Assembly (NCBI RefSeq): GCF_008705135.1
Contig: NZ_CP023694.1
Location: 7,787,001-7,851,000 of the forward strand
DNA length: 64,000 nt
Direction of reading: 5' to 3'
Source of the DNA: Streptomyces coeruleorubidus
Lineage (GTDB): Bacteria > Actinomycetota > Actinomycetes > Streptomycetales > Streptomycetaceae
Below, one piece after another: positions 8,903 through 16,420 of this stretch (its first letter is position 1; each line of letters begins with the position of its first letter). The notes under the pieces are model-generated. The model was not told the origin of the DNA. It was given only the letters and a program-made list of their open reading frames with translations, and made no database searches. The position numbers were made by a program, and so were the translations under genes.

Positions 8903-11188
8903 GTGACCTCCAGCGCCCCAACGCCGCAAACACCGGACGCCCTCCCGACCACTGCCCCGTCCCCCGTAGCACATCCCCTCACGGAGCCCGCTTCCGACGC
9001 ACCGACGGCGTCATCCAACCCGCCCGAACCCAGCTGGCGGGAAGCCCCGCCCACCCCCGACTTCCCTGATGACGCCTCAACACCACACACTCCGGAGGAA
9101 GCGGACGCTCCCGCAGAACAAGAAACCCCTGAAGACCACGGCAGTTCCCAGGACGCCGACCTCCACGATGAGATCACCGAGCCCGGCTGGGCCGGACAGG
9201 TCAGCCAACGCATCGGCACGAACCGCGGCACCGTCATCGGCACTCTCATCGAGCAAGGATTCCGCCGGCTACGGGGTATTCCACTGCCCCCTGCGGAAGT
9301 CGCCGCGCAGTTGAAGACCTACGTCCGCCACGAAGACGACGACCAGGCCATTCACAAGATCCTGGACCAAAGGCCGGTCGTCGTCCTGACGGGACAAGAC
9401 GGCACCGGCCGCTTCAGCACCGCCCTGGACGTACTGCGCCGTCGCGTTGGCGACACCATCCGCCAAGTGCGCCGGGAACCAGATGCGCCGTTCGACATGG
9501 CAGGACTGCAAGAGCCCCATACCGGATGGATCCTGGACCTGCGCGCGGAACAGCCCCCGGCCGGCTTCGGCCGTGAACTGGTCGAGGACGCAGACAAGCT
9601 GCCAGAGGGATCCTGTCTCGTCGTCCTGATGAGCACCACAGCCTGGGCCACATGCGGACGAGGAGCAGCGGAAATCGCCAGGCCCCTGGAAGGACCACCA
9701 CGCAAGGACATCCTGGGCAGGCAACTCAAACAGGCGCCCTTCGCCATTGACATCAACGACTGGCTCTCATCCGAGCCCATCAGCGGAGGCATCGCCTCCC
9801 TCCTGCCGGCGCAAGTGGCCGCCTGGGCGAACGCCATCATCACCACCGAGGACATCGAACGCCGCAAAGGCCGCCCCGCATCCGACGGATCGCCCGACAC
9901 TGACTACTTCAAAGCCCTGGTCCGGGAAGTAGTCAAGGCTGCAGAAGACTGGCGCACCGAGCTTCTCAACTGGCACAACACCCACAGCGACAGCGCCTAC
10001 CGCAACTACCTCTTGGCGGCCGCTGTACTGGAGGGAGCGAGCTCGGACAAGATCTACAAGGCATCCGGCAGCCTGGCCACGGCGCTCAACGAGAAGTCCG
10101 AGCCCCGCAGTGGCCAACAGGGGCTGGGCGTCGTCGCGCTGACACACACAGCCAACGCCGATCTGCAGCCCGACGGCACCATCCGCTTCCGGTACCACAA
10201 CTACGCCGAAGCGGTCGTCGACTACTTCCTCGACGACCGACCCCACCTCCTCGAAGAGTTCACCCGCTGGACCGCTGCCCAAGTCACCACCCTGGGCGAA
10301 GCAGACCTGACCGCACCACTGGCCCAGCGTGTCAGCCACTGGACCGTGCACTACACCGCACGCCACCGCAGGACGAGCCTCCTGCGCTCCCTGGCCGAGC
10401 AATGGTCCTCCTCGCACGCCGACGCCGCATGCGACCTGCTGGTCCTCGCCGCAATCGACGACCACGCCGGCGCACTGGCCCGCAACGCCTACCGGCGATG
10501 GGCCAACGAGACGGACACGCTCAGCACCGACTTCAAAGTCGTCCTCATCCGGGCCGTCCAGCGTCTCGCCGCTATCTACCCGACCAGCATGCTGAGCAGA
10601 ATCGCTGAACTGGCCACCCCTGCACAGCAGAACGCTGTCCACAGTGACAAAGTCACCGCTGCCATCAGCCAGGCCCTCAACGCCCTGTGGGACCAGGACG
10701 ACCAACGATCAGCCATCCACAAGCAGCTCACCCAATGGGCTGCTGACCACCGCAAAGCCCAGCAGGCGGCAGCGCAAAGCACGTTCGCTCACCTCGCCAC
10801 CCGCGGCACGCCTAACGGACCCGCTCTCCTGACAGACAAGCGAACCACGACCCCGTGGCTGGCCGACATGTGGCGCAACGCCCTGCCGACGACCACCTGG
10901 TCCCCGGTCGTAGCGCAGGCGTTCGCCTACTGGATGCAGACCGCCCTCGACACACCCGACCTCAGCCCCACCATTCAGCAGATCTTCCTGAACGCCGTAC
11001 ACCGCCCCACCGACCCCCACTACAGCGCGCCACGACTGCTCGCCATGCAGAACCTCCTCTTCAGCTGGGCCCCCGCACCGCCCTCGCAAGTACCCAGCGA
11101 CGCCACCCACCTGCGCGACCAGCTCCTGACCCGCCTGAGGGCCGAAGACCCCGCCGCACCCCCGGACCCACATGCGCCGCAACCGTGA
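8903..11188 (+). CDS. large protein with degenerate P-loop, STAND-like candidate
   Basis: A 761-residue protein from a GTG start with an AGAAGGA site. Residues 1-95 are Pro/Thr/Ala/Glu rich and probably disordered. Around residues 103-122 the segment RIGTNRGTVIGTLIEQGF precedes a conserved-looking GIPLPP. A P-loop-like strand follows near residue 160 (VVVLTGQDGTGRFSTA), where the Walker lysine is Arg and the next residue Phe, so nucleotide binding may be altered. The rest is long and alpha-helical, with many Trp and Ala repeats like a helical-repeat sensor. This order (short motif, NTPase, helical repeats) suggests a STAND/NLR-type protein, but I cannot name a family. Its stop overlaps the next gene by 17 bases. 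Confidence 0.72.
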   Translation: MTSSAPTPQTPDALPTTAPSPVAHPLTEPASDAPTASSNPPEPSWREAPPTPDFPDDASTPHTPEEADAPAEQETPEDHGSSQDADLHDEITEPGWAGQVSQRIGTNRGTVIGTLIEQGFRRLRGIPLPPAEVAAQLKTYVRHEDDDQAIHKILDQRPVVVLTGQDGTGRFSTALDVLRRRVGDTIRQVRREPDAPFDMAGLQEPHTGWILDLRAEQPPAGFGRELVEDADKLPEGSCLVVLMSTTAWATCGRGAAEIARPLEGPPRKDILGRQLKQAPFAIDINDWLSSEPISGGIASLLPAQVAAWANAIITTEDIERRKGRPASDGSPDTDYFKALVREVVKAAEDWRTELLNWHNTHSDSAYRNYLLAAAVLEGASSDKIYKASGSLATALNEKSEPRSGQQGLGVVALTHTANADLQPDGTIRFRYHNYAEAVVDYFLDDRPHLLEEFTRWTAAQVTTLGEADLTAPLAQRVSHWTVHYTARHRRTSLLRSLAEQWSSSHADAACDLLVLAAIDDHAGALARNAYRRWANETDTLSTDFKVVLIRAVQRLAAIYPTSMLSRIAELATPAQQNAVHSDKVTAAISQALNALWDQDDQRSAIHKQLTQWAADHRKAQQAAAQSTFAHLATRGTPNGPALLTDKRTTTPWLADMWRNALPTTTWSPVVAQAFAYWMQTALDTPDLSPTIQQIFLNAVHRPTDPHYSAPRLLAMQNLLFSWAPAPPSQVPSDATHLRDQLLTRLRAEDPAAPPDPHAPQP

Positions 11189-11945
11189 CCGAGCCGGCTG
11201 GCCCGCCCCGCGGGCCGGCCACCTCACCGACAACGACACCACGTACGCCCTGCCCAGCAACGCCCTCGGCTACAACTTCCACGCACACCTGATCGGACGC
11301 TGGGAGGAAACACCCGCAGCCCGACAACACCACGACCCCCGCACGGCAGCCGCCCACCACGCTCTTGAAACAGCCCGCGCCGTGGCACGCCTGTATCCCC
11401 TTACTGAACACCAGGCCGCTCAAGCCCACATCAACAGCCGACTCGGCACCTCACACGACCTCGTCGATGCTCCCGTCCGCCTCCTATGGGCCCGAGTACA
11501 ACTGACCGCTGACATCACAGACATCGAGACAGTCGTCTGCCTCCAACGCCGGATACACGACGAGGCACTGAACGAACAAACCAACCGCCAACGCCAGCAC
11601 CAGGCGGAGGAACTGCACCGCGCCTTGTCCACAACACCCACACTGGCTCTCGCCCACTGGCTCATCCACCAGCCACAAGCCGCCGACCCGAACACCATCG
11701 AAGCCCTGAGCCGGCTGACGCGCGAAATCACCACCTACGCCCCGCACACCGCTTGGGTCCAAGTCGCCCACCTGCTCCAGACCTTCGTGCAGGACCTCGA
11801 CACGCCCGCCCGCACAAACCTCGTCGACAGCCTCGCCCAGATCTTCACCCGGTACGACCAGCCAGAACTTGCCGACCGTCTGCGTTCTATCGCAACGCAG
11901 ATGCAGTCCGTCAACGGACACTCGCCAAGCAGCCCGACATGCTAA
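11172..11945 (+). CDS. helical protein of unknown function, third gene of the unit
   Basis: A 257-residue, mostly helical soluble protein. Its ATG lies inside the last codons of the P-loop gene (17-base overlap), with no clear ribosome-binding site, which points to translational coupling and shared function. The N-terminal third has HAHLIGRWEET and a stretch of His, Ala and Arg. The middle has a Gln/Glu-rich helix (NEQTNRQRQHQAEELHRAL) that could form a coiled coil. There is no signal peptide, membrane segment or catalytic motif I can identify. Confidence 0.65.
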   Translation: MRRNRDRAGWPAPRAGHLTDNDTTYALPSNALGYNFHAHLIGRWEETPAARQHHDPRTAAAHHALETARAVARLYPLTEHQAAQAHINSRLGTSHDLVDAPVRLLWARVQLTADITDIETVVCLQRRIHDEALNEQTNRQRQHQAEELHRALSTTPTLALAHWLIHQPQAADPNTIEALSRLTREITTYAPHTAWVQVAHLLQTFVQDLDTPARTNLVDSLAQIFTRYDQPELADRLRSIATQMQSVNGHSPSSPTC

Positions 11946-12165
11946 GGGGTCCAGAACTAGGCGACTCCTTGGGTCAAGAACACCGCCGCGAAGTGCTCAG
12001 CGCGATCACCAAAGTCGCCACCGCCCACGGCATCACCGTCCTGGGCACGTGCCAAGACACATTGATGCGAGATGTAGCCCCGTGCGCGGGCAGATCCTCT
12101 ACTTCCACCCGTCAAAGTCCGAGTACCTCAAGCGGCCCACACGCATGTTCGGATGCGGCCCCCCG
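11942..12165 (+). pseudogene. C-terminal remnant of a P-loop ATPase-like gene
   Basis: The plus strand reads ELGDSLGQEHRREVLSAITK and TVLGTCQDTLMRDVAPCAG, then after a frame change near 12085 continues GQILYFHPSKSEYLKRPTRM. The acidic-strand opening and the Q-x-S/T-like sensor segment resemble the end of an FtsK/conjugation-type or other ATP-binding protein. There is no N-terminal part or start codon, so it is a fragment. It directly abuts the end of the three-gene unit and suggests recombination joined unrelated pieces here. Confidence 0.45.
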
Positions 12166-12502
12166 AGCGTGGGTAGAGCCGCCAAATACTGCCGGTGGTC
12201 AGTTTCGGGTTGGTCATATCCCGCGATGGCGATCACTACTGACAGGCAGGGAGTGAGATCACCGCACCTTTTCGCATGGGCACGACCATCTCACGCAGCG
12301 GAAGCAGGTGGGGGCGTGATGTTGAGTCTATGCGCCCCCACCGGGGGCGATGTCCGCTGATTGGGCAAACTGAGGCAAGAGCCGCCCCAAGGTGGGACAC
12401 CGCCTCATTCGAACTTGCCCCGGCCCTCGCACCGCAAGCTCGGTGCACAGATCCGTGCGGCAAGCCACGGTTCGATGTGAAGGGACAGAATCGACAGACG
12501 GC
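12166..12502. other. non-coding stretch near the right edge of the island
   Basis: I see no supported gene. The stretch contains the long inverted repeat at 12307-12342 and ends at the tandem repeats beginning at 12503. Short frames on both strands lack ribosome-binding sites and coding bias. Confidence 0.4.
12307..12342. terminator. 10-bp perfect inverted repeat (possible terminator)
   Basis: GGTGGGGGCG (12307-12316) is perfectly complementary to CGCCCCCACC (12333-12342) across a 16-base loop. It is a strong GC hairpin lying downstream of the accessory operon. It could be a terminator or the end of a mobile element; no T-run follows. Confidence 0.4.
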
Positions 12503-12566
12503 ACTGAACAGTTCAGTGCGCTACTGAACTACCCACTGAACTGTTTCGTGGGCAACTGAACTACTC
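12503..12566. repeat. two imperfect 32-bp tandem repeats with ACTGAAC cores
   Basis: Units 12503-12534 and 12535-12566 match at 26 of 32 positions. Each has ACTGAAC at its start and again 20 bases in, so the core recurs at 12503, 12523, 12535 and 12555. The first unit begins with a perfect inverted repeat, ACTGAAC-A-GTTCAGT. The array ends 25 bases before the stop of the TPP enzyme gene. It may be an iteron-like or operator array, or an element boundary. Confidence 0.6.
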
Positions 12567-12590
12567 ACTGCGGTTCAACAGCGGCGACCG

Positions 12591-14384
12591 CTACTTCCTC
12601 TCACGCCCCGGCAGGAACTCCTGCATCTTCGCCTTGAAGCCCTGCTTGACCACCGATCCCCGGTCCGAGTCGCCCTTCAGGATCGACGCGGCGGTCGCCT
12701 CCATCTGCTCCCAGGTGGCGTGCGGCGGGATCGGTGGGACGGCCGGATCGGTCAGGAACTCGACCACCGCGGGGCCGTCCGCCTCCAGCGCGGCACGCCA
12801 GCCCGCCTCGACGTCCTCCGGCTTCTCCACCCGGATCCCGGTCAGCCCCAGGGAACGCGCGAACGCGGCGTACTGCACGTCCGGGAGCTGCTGCGACGGC
12901 AGGAACTGCGGCGCGCCCTCCATGGCCCGCATCTCCCACGTGACCTGATTCAGGTCCTGGTTGTTCCACACGGCGACCACCAGCCGCGGATCCTCCCACT
13001 GATGGCGGTACTTCGCCGCCGTGATCAGCTCCGCCATCCCGTTCATCTGCATCGCCCCGTCGCCCACCAGCGCGATCGCGGGCCGGTCCGGGTGCGCGAA
13101 CTTCGCGCCGATCACGTACGGCACCCCGCAGCCCATCGTCGCCAGCGTGCCGGAGAGCGAGCCCCGCATGCCCGGCCGCATGGTCAGGTGCCGCGCGTAC
13201 CAGTTGGCCGTCGAACCCGAGTCGGAGGCGACGATCGCGTTGTCCGGAAGCAACGGGTCCAGAGCGCGGGCCACGTACTCCGGGTTGATCGGGTCGGCGT
13301 CGAGTCCGGCCCGGCGCTCCATGACGTCCCGCCACCGCGTCACGTTGGCGCACACCGTGTCGTACCACTCGCGCCCGCGGCCCTCCTCGATCAGCGGGAT
13401 CAGCCGCTCCAGCGTGGCCTTCGCGTCGCCGACCAGGTTCACCTCGTACGGGTAGCGCATCCCGACCATGTGCGGATCGATGTCGATCTGCACGCCCCGC
13501 GCCTTGCCGAACTCCGGCATGAACTGGGTGTACGGGAACGACGACCCGATCGTCAGCAGCGTGTCGCAGTCCCGCATCAGCTCGTACGACGGACGCGTGC
13601 CCAGCAGGCCGATCGAGCCGGTGACGTACGGCAGTTCGTCGCTGAGGACGTCCTTGCCGAGCAGCGCCTTGGCGACACCGGCGCCGAGCAGTTCGGCGAT
13701 CCGCTCCACCTCGGCCCGCGCGCCGGCCGCGCCCTGGCCGGCCAGGATCGCCACCTTGTCACCGGAGTTGAGGATCTCGGCGGCCCGCCGCACCGAGTCG
13801 TCTGAGGGAATCGCCGTCCACGAACTGCGGTCCAGGCTGGAGGGCACCATCTTGAACTCGTGCGTCGGCGGCGAGTAGTCGAGTTCCTGCACGTCACCGG
13901 GGATGATGATCGCGGTGGGGCAGCGCCGCGCGTACGCGGTGCGGATCGCCCGGTCCAGCACGTTGGGCAGCTGCTCCGGCACCGTCACCGTCTCCACGAA
14001 GTCGGAGGCGACGTCCTTGTACAGCGTGTGCAGATCCACTTCCTGCTGGTAGGAGCCGCCCATCGCGGTGCGGTGCGTCTGGCCGACGATCGCCAGCACC
14101 GGGACATGGTCCAGCTTCGCGTCGTACAGGCCGTTCAGGAGATGGATCGCGCCCGGCCCGGACGTGGCCGTGCACACCCCGAGACGGCCGCTGAACTTGG
14201 CGTACCCGACCGCCTGGAACGCCGACATCTCCTCGTGCCGCGACTGCACGAAACGGGGCTCGTTCTCGGCCCGCCCCCATGCGGCGAGCAGGCCGTTGAT
14301 GCCGTCGCCCGGATAGCCGAAGACCTGCTCGACCCCCCATTCGCGCAACCGCTCGAGGACGTGGTCGGAGACCTTGGTGCTCAT
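12591..14384 (-). CDS. thiamine pyrophosphate enzyme, pyruvate oxidase/dehydrogenase-like
   Basis: A 597-residue member of the acetolactate synthase / pyruvate oxidase family. The N-terminal PYR domain has FGYPGDGINGL and the catalytic glutamate in SRHEEMSAFQA near residue 50. A central FAD/NAD-like domain holds AILAGQGAAGA. The C-terminal TPP domain has the GDG motif in VGDGAMQMNGMAEL near residue 430. Such proteins decarboxylate pyruvate to acetate or acetyl phosphate, or act on related 2-oxo acids. Missing acetolactate-operon neighbours argue against ilvB. The ATG at 14384 has a GGGAGG site. A SigB-type promoter lies upstream, suggesting stress or stationary-phase expression. Confidence 0.85.
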   Translation of the reverse strand: MSTKVSDHVLERLREWGVEQVFGYPGDGINGLLAAWGRAENEPRFVQSRHEEMSAFQAVGYAKFSGRLGVCTATSGPGAIHLLNGLYDAKLDHVPVLAIVGQTHRTAMGGSYQQEVDLHTLYKDVASDFVETVTVPEQLPNVLDRAIRTAYARRCPTAIIIPGDVQELDYSPPTHEFKMVPSSLDRSSWTAIPSDDSVRRAAEILNSGDKVAILAGQGAAGARAEVERIAELLGAGVAKALLGKDVLSDELPYVTGSIGLLGTRPSYELMRDCDTLLTIGSSFPYTQFMPEFGKARGVQIDIDPHMVGMRYPYEVNLVGDAKATLERLIPLIEEGRGREWYDTVCANVTRWRDVMERRAGLDADPINPEYVARALDPLLPDNAIVASDSGSTANWYARHLTMRPGMRGSLSGTLATMGCGVPYVIGAKFAHPDRPAIALVGDGAMQMNGMAELITAAKYRHQWEDPRLVVAVWNNQDLNQVTWEMRAMEGAPQFLPSQQLPDVQYAAFARSLGLTGIRVEKPEDVEAGWRAALEADGPAVVEFLTDPAVPPIPPHATWEQMEATAASILKGDSDRGSVVKQGFKAKMQEFLPGRERK

Positions 14385-14427
14385 GTACGACCTCCCGGAC
14401 GTATGGGGACAGAGCCATCGGTACGAG

Positions 14428-14452
14428 TCACCCTGCGCGACGGCGGAAAACC
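14428..14452 (-). promoter_or_regulatory. SigB-like promoter for the TPP enzyme gene
   Basis: On the minus strand GTTT (14451-14448) is followed after 14 bases by GGGTGA (14433-14428). Streptomyces SigB-family promoters have a GNNT -35, a 14-16 base spacer and a GGGTA(C/T) -10, so this matches except for one -10 base. It sits 44 bases upstream of the start codon. A sigma factor of that class is encoded divergently next door. Confidence 0.45.
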
Positions 14453-14581
14453 TCTCCGGGTTTGCGGGCGGGGGCCGGGGGCAGGCGCACCCCAGTGCTT
14501 CGGACAGGAGGCACGTCCGTGGGAGCGGCCGATCGCGCCGCCACCGGCGCTCCTGGTCCGCTCAGGTGATGCGCTCCCACG

Positions 14582-15421
14582 GTGACCGTCCAACCCAGAG
14601 CACCTTCAAGGGAATTGCGACGCATCATGCCGATCCACACCAGCGCGAAGCCGCACCCCCACGACGACGCCCCCGACACCGCCGACGCCTTCCGCAGGCT
14701 CGCCACACTCCCCGCCGGACCCGAGCGCGACGCGCTCCGCGACGAGATCGTCGAGGCCTGGCTGCCCATGGCCGACCGCCTCGCCGGACGCTTCCGCAGC
14801 CGCGGCGAGAGCTTCGAGGACCTGCGCCAGGTCGCGGCCCTCGGCCTGGTCAAGGCCGTCGACCGGTACGACCCCGAGCTCGGCAACGCCTTCGAGAGCT
14901 ACGCCGTGCCCACCATCACCGGCGAGATCAAGCGCCACTTCCGGGACCACATGTGGACCCTGCACGTACCCCGCCGGGTCCAGGACCTGCGCAACCGTGT
15001 CCGGTTCGCCTCCCAGGACCTGTCCCAGACCATCTCCGGCCGGCGGCCCACCGTGGCGGAGATCGCCGAGCACGCGAAGCTGAGCGAGGAGGACGTCAAG
15101 ACCGGCCTGGAGGCCCTGGAGAGCTTCACCGCCCTGTCCCTGGACGCGGAGCTGCCCGGCAGCGAGGACGGGTACTCCCTGAGCGACGCCCTCGGGTCGC
15201 CGGATCCGGCGCTGGACACGGTCGTGGACCGTGAGGCGGTGAAGTCGCGGCTGGCGGCGCTGCCGGAGCGGGAGCGGGCGATCCTGTACATGCGGTTCTT
15301 CGGGGACATGACGCAGAGCCGGATCGCCGAGGAGCTGGGGATCTCGCAGATGCATGTGTCCCGGCTGATCAGCCGGTGCTGCGGTCGGGTCCGGGAACAG
15401 GTCATGCGGGATGTGGCGTAA
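14582..15421 (+). CDS. RNA polymerase sigma factor, SigB/SigF/SigG subfamily
   Basis: A group 3 sigma factor with region 2 (GESFEDLRQVAALGLVKAV and the DNA-melting segment GNAFESYAVPTITGEIKRHF), region 3 (RRVQDLRNRV onward) and region 4 (MTQSRIAEELGISQMHVSRL, the -35 binding helix-turn-helix). This subfamily controls stress and sporulation genes and is usually held by an anti-sigma kinase and released by an anti-anti-sigma factor, neither of which is adjacent. The GTG at 14582 gives 279 residues; the ATG at 14627 gives 264 and has AAGGGA about 13 bases upstream, so the shorter form is possible. The divergent TPP enzyme gene has a matching promoter. Confidence 0.88.
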   Translation: MTVQPRAPSRELRRIMPIHTSAKPHPHDDAPDTADAFRRLATLPAGPERDALRDEIVEAWLPMADRLAGRFRSRGESFEDLRQVAALGLVKAVDRYDPELGNAFESYAVPTITGEIKRHFRDHMWTLHVPRRVQDLRNRVRFASQDLSQTISGRRPTVAEIAEHAKLSEEDVKTGLEALESFTALSLDAELPGSEDGYSLSDALGSPDPALDTVVDREAVKSRLAALPERERAILYMRFFGDMTQSRIAEELGISQMHVSRLISRCCGRVREQVMRDVA

Positions 15422-15553
15422 CGCCGAGTTGCTCCCATTCACCTGATGGGGTGGCACTGTCCCGCGAATGGGGCACGGCCGCGCGCGGCGTCGTAGCGGA
15501 CTGGCTGTGATGGCAGGAGGGCTTTTCTGCCGTCGCCCGAAGGAGCTCGCTCC

Positions 15554-16246
15554 ATGCGCCGCACCCGCCACGCACTCTCCCTCGCCGTCCTGGCCGGCTC
15601 CGCCCTGGTGGCCTTCGCGCCGGTCGTGGCCGCCGAACCCGCCGCCGAGGTCAGCCCGGCCACCGTGGAGCCCGGGGGGACGCTCACCATCTCGGTGAGC
15701 TGTGATCCGACCGGGGGGCCACCGCCCGACAGCATCGACGCGACCTCGCAGGCCTTCGACGAGGGCACGGTCCCGCTGCGCAAGGTGACCGGCAACGACG
15801 ACGAGGTGTCCGGCCCGGCCTACCGGGGGACGGCCCGTATCGCTCCCGCGGAGAACTTCGAGGGCGATCCGGACGCCCTCGGCGAGGACTCGGCGTGGAC
15901 CGTCGACGGCACCTGCCCGGCCGCTCCCGGCGGGGAGGGCAAGGAGTGGAGCGCGACGTTCACGGTGGCCCACGGCGGTGGCCACCACCAGCCCACTCAC
16001 AAGCCGACGCACAAGCCCCCTCACCGGCCCACCCACGAGCCCTGCCCCGAGGAACCGCTCGACGAACCGCGCCACCACCACACCGAGTGCGGCGAAGCGG
16101 TCGTACCGCGCGGGGTACGCGCCGGCGACGGCGGTGCCTTCACCGACTCCGTGCCCGCCCTGGTCGCGGGCGGGGTGCTGATCGCGGGCGCGTTCGGCGC
16201 CGCCGTGCACCGCCTGCGCAACCGGGAGAGCGACCCGTACCGCTGA
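15554..16246 (+). CDS. secreted, C-terminally anchored surface protein of unknown function
   Basis: A 230-residue exported protein with an N-terminal signal peptide (basic MRRTRH, then a hydrophobic stretch to AAEPAAE near residue 27). An immunoglobulin-like region follows (PATVEPGGTLTISVSC, residues 34-130), then a linker rich in His, Pro and Thr (HHQPTHKPTHKPPHRPTHEP), and a C-terminal membrane helix (VPALVAGGVLIAGAFGAAV) with a basic tail. There is no LAETG or LPXTG sorting motif. The domain probably faces the cell exterior. The His-rich linker could bind metal. An AGGAGC site precedes the ATG. Confidence 0.75.
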   Translation: MRRTRHALSLAVLAGSALVAFAPVVAAEPAAEVSPATVEPGGTLTISVSCDPTGGPPPDSIDATSQAFDEGTVPLRKVTGNDDEVSGPAYRGTARIAPAENFEGDPDALGEDSAWTVDGTCPAAPGGEGKEWSATFTVAHGGGHHQPTHKPTHKPPHRPTHEPCPEEPLDEPRHHHTECGEAVVPRGVRAGDGGAFTDSVPALVAGGVLIAGAFGAAVHRLRNRESDPYR

Positions 16247-16420
16247 CGCCCGGCGCGCACCACCGCTTCGGAAGCCCCCATGTTCCCCGGCCCGGCCCGC
16301 TCATGCTGTGACCGTCACAACCGGCCGGGCGCCCATGGGGCGGCGGCACCGTGGGTACTCAGTGGCCGAGGGTACGGGCGAGGCCGGCAGGACATGGCAC
16401 CAGGCACTGCGGAGGTACGG

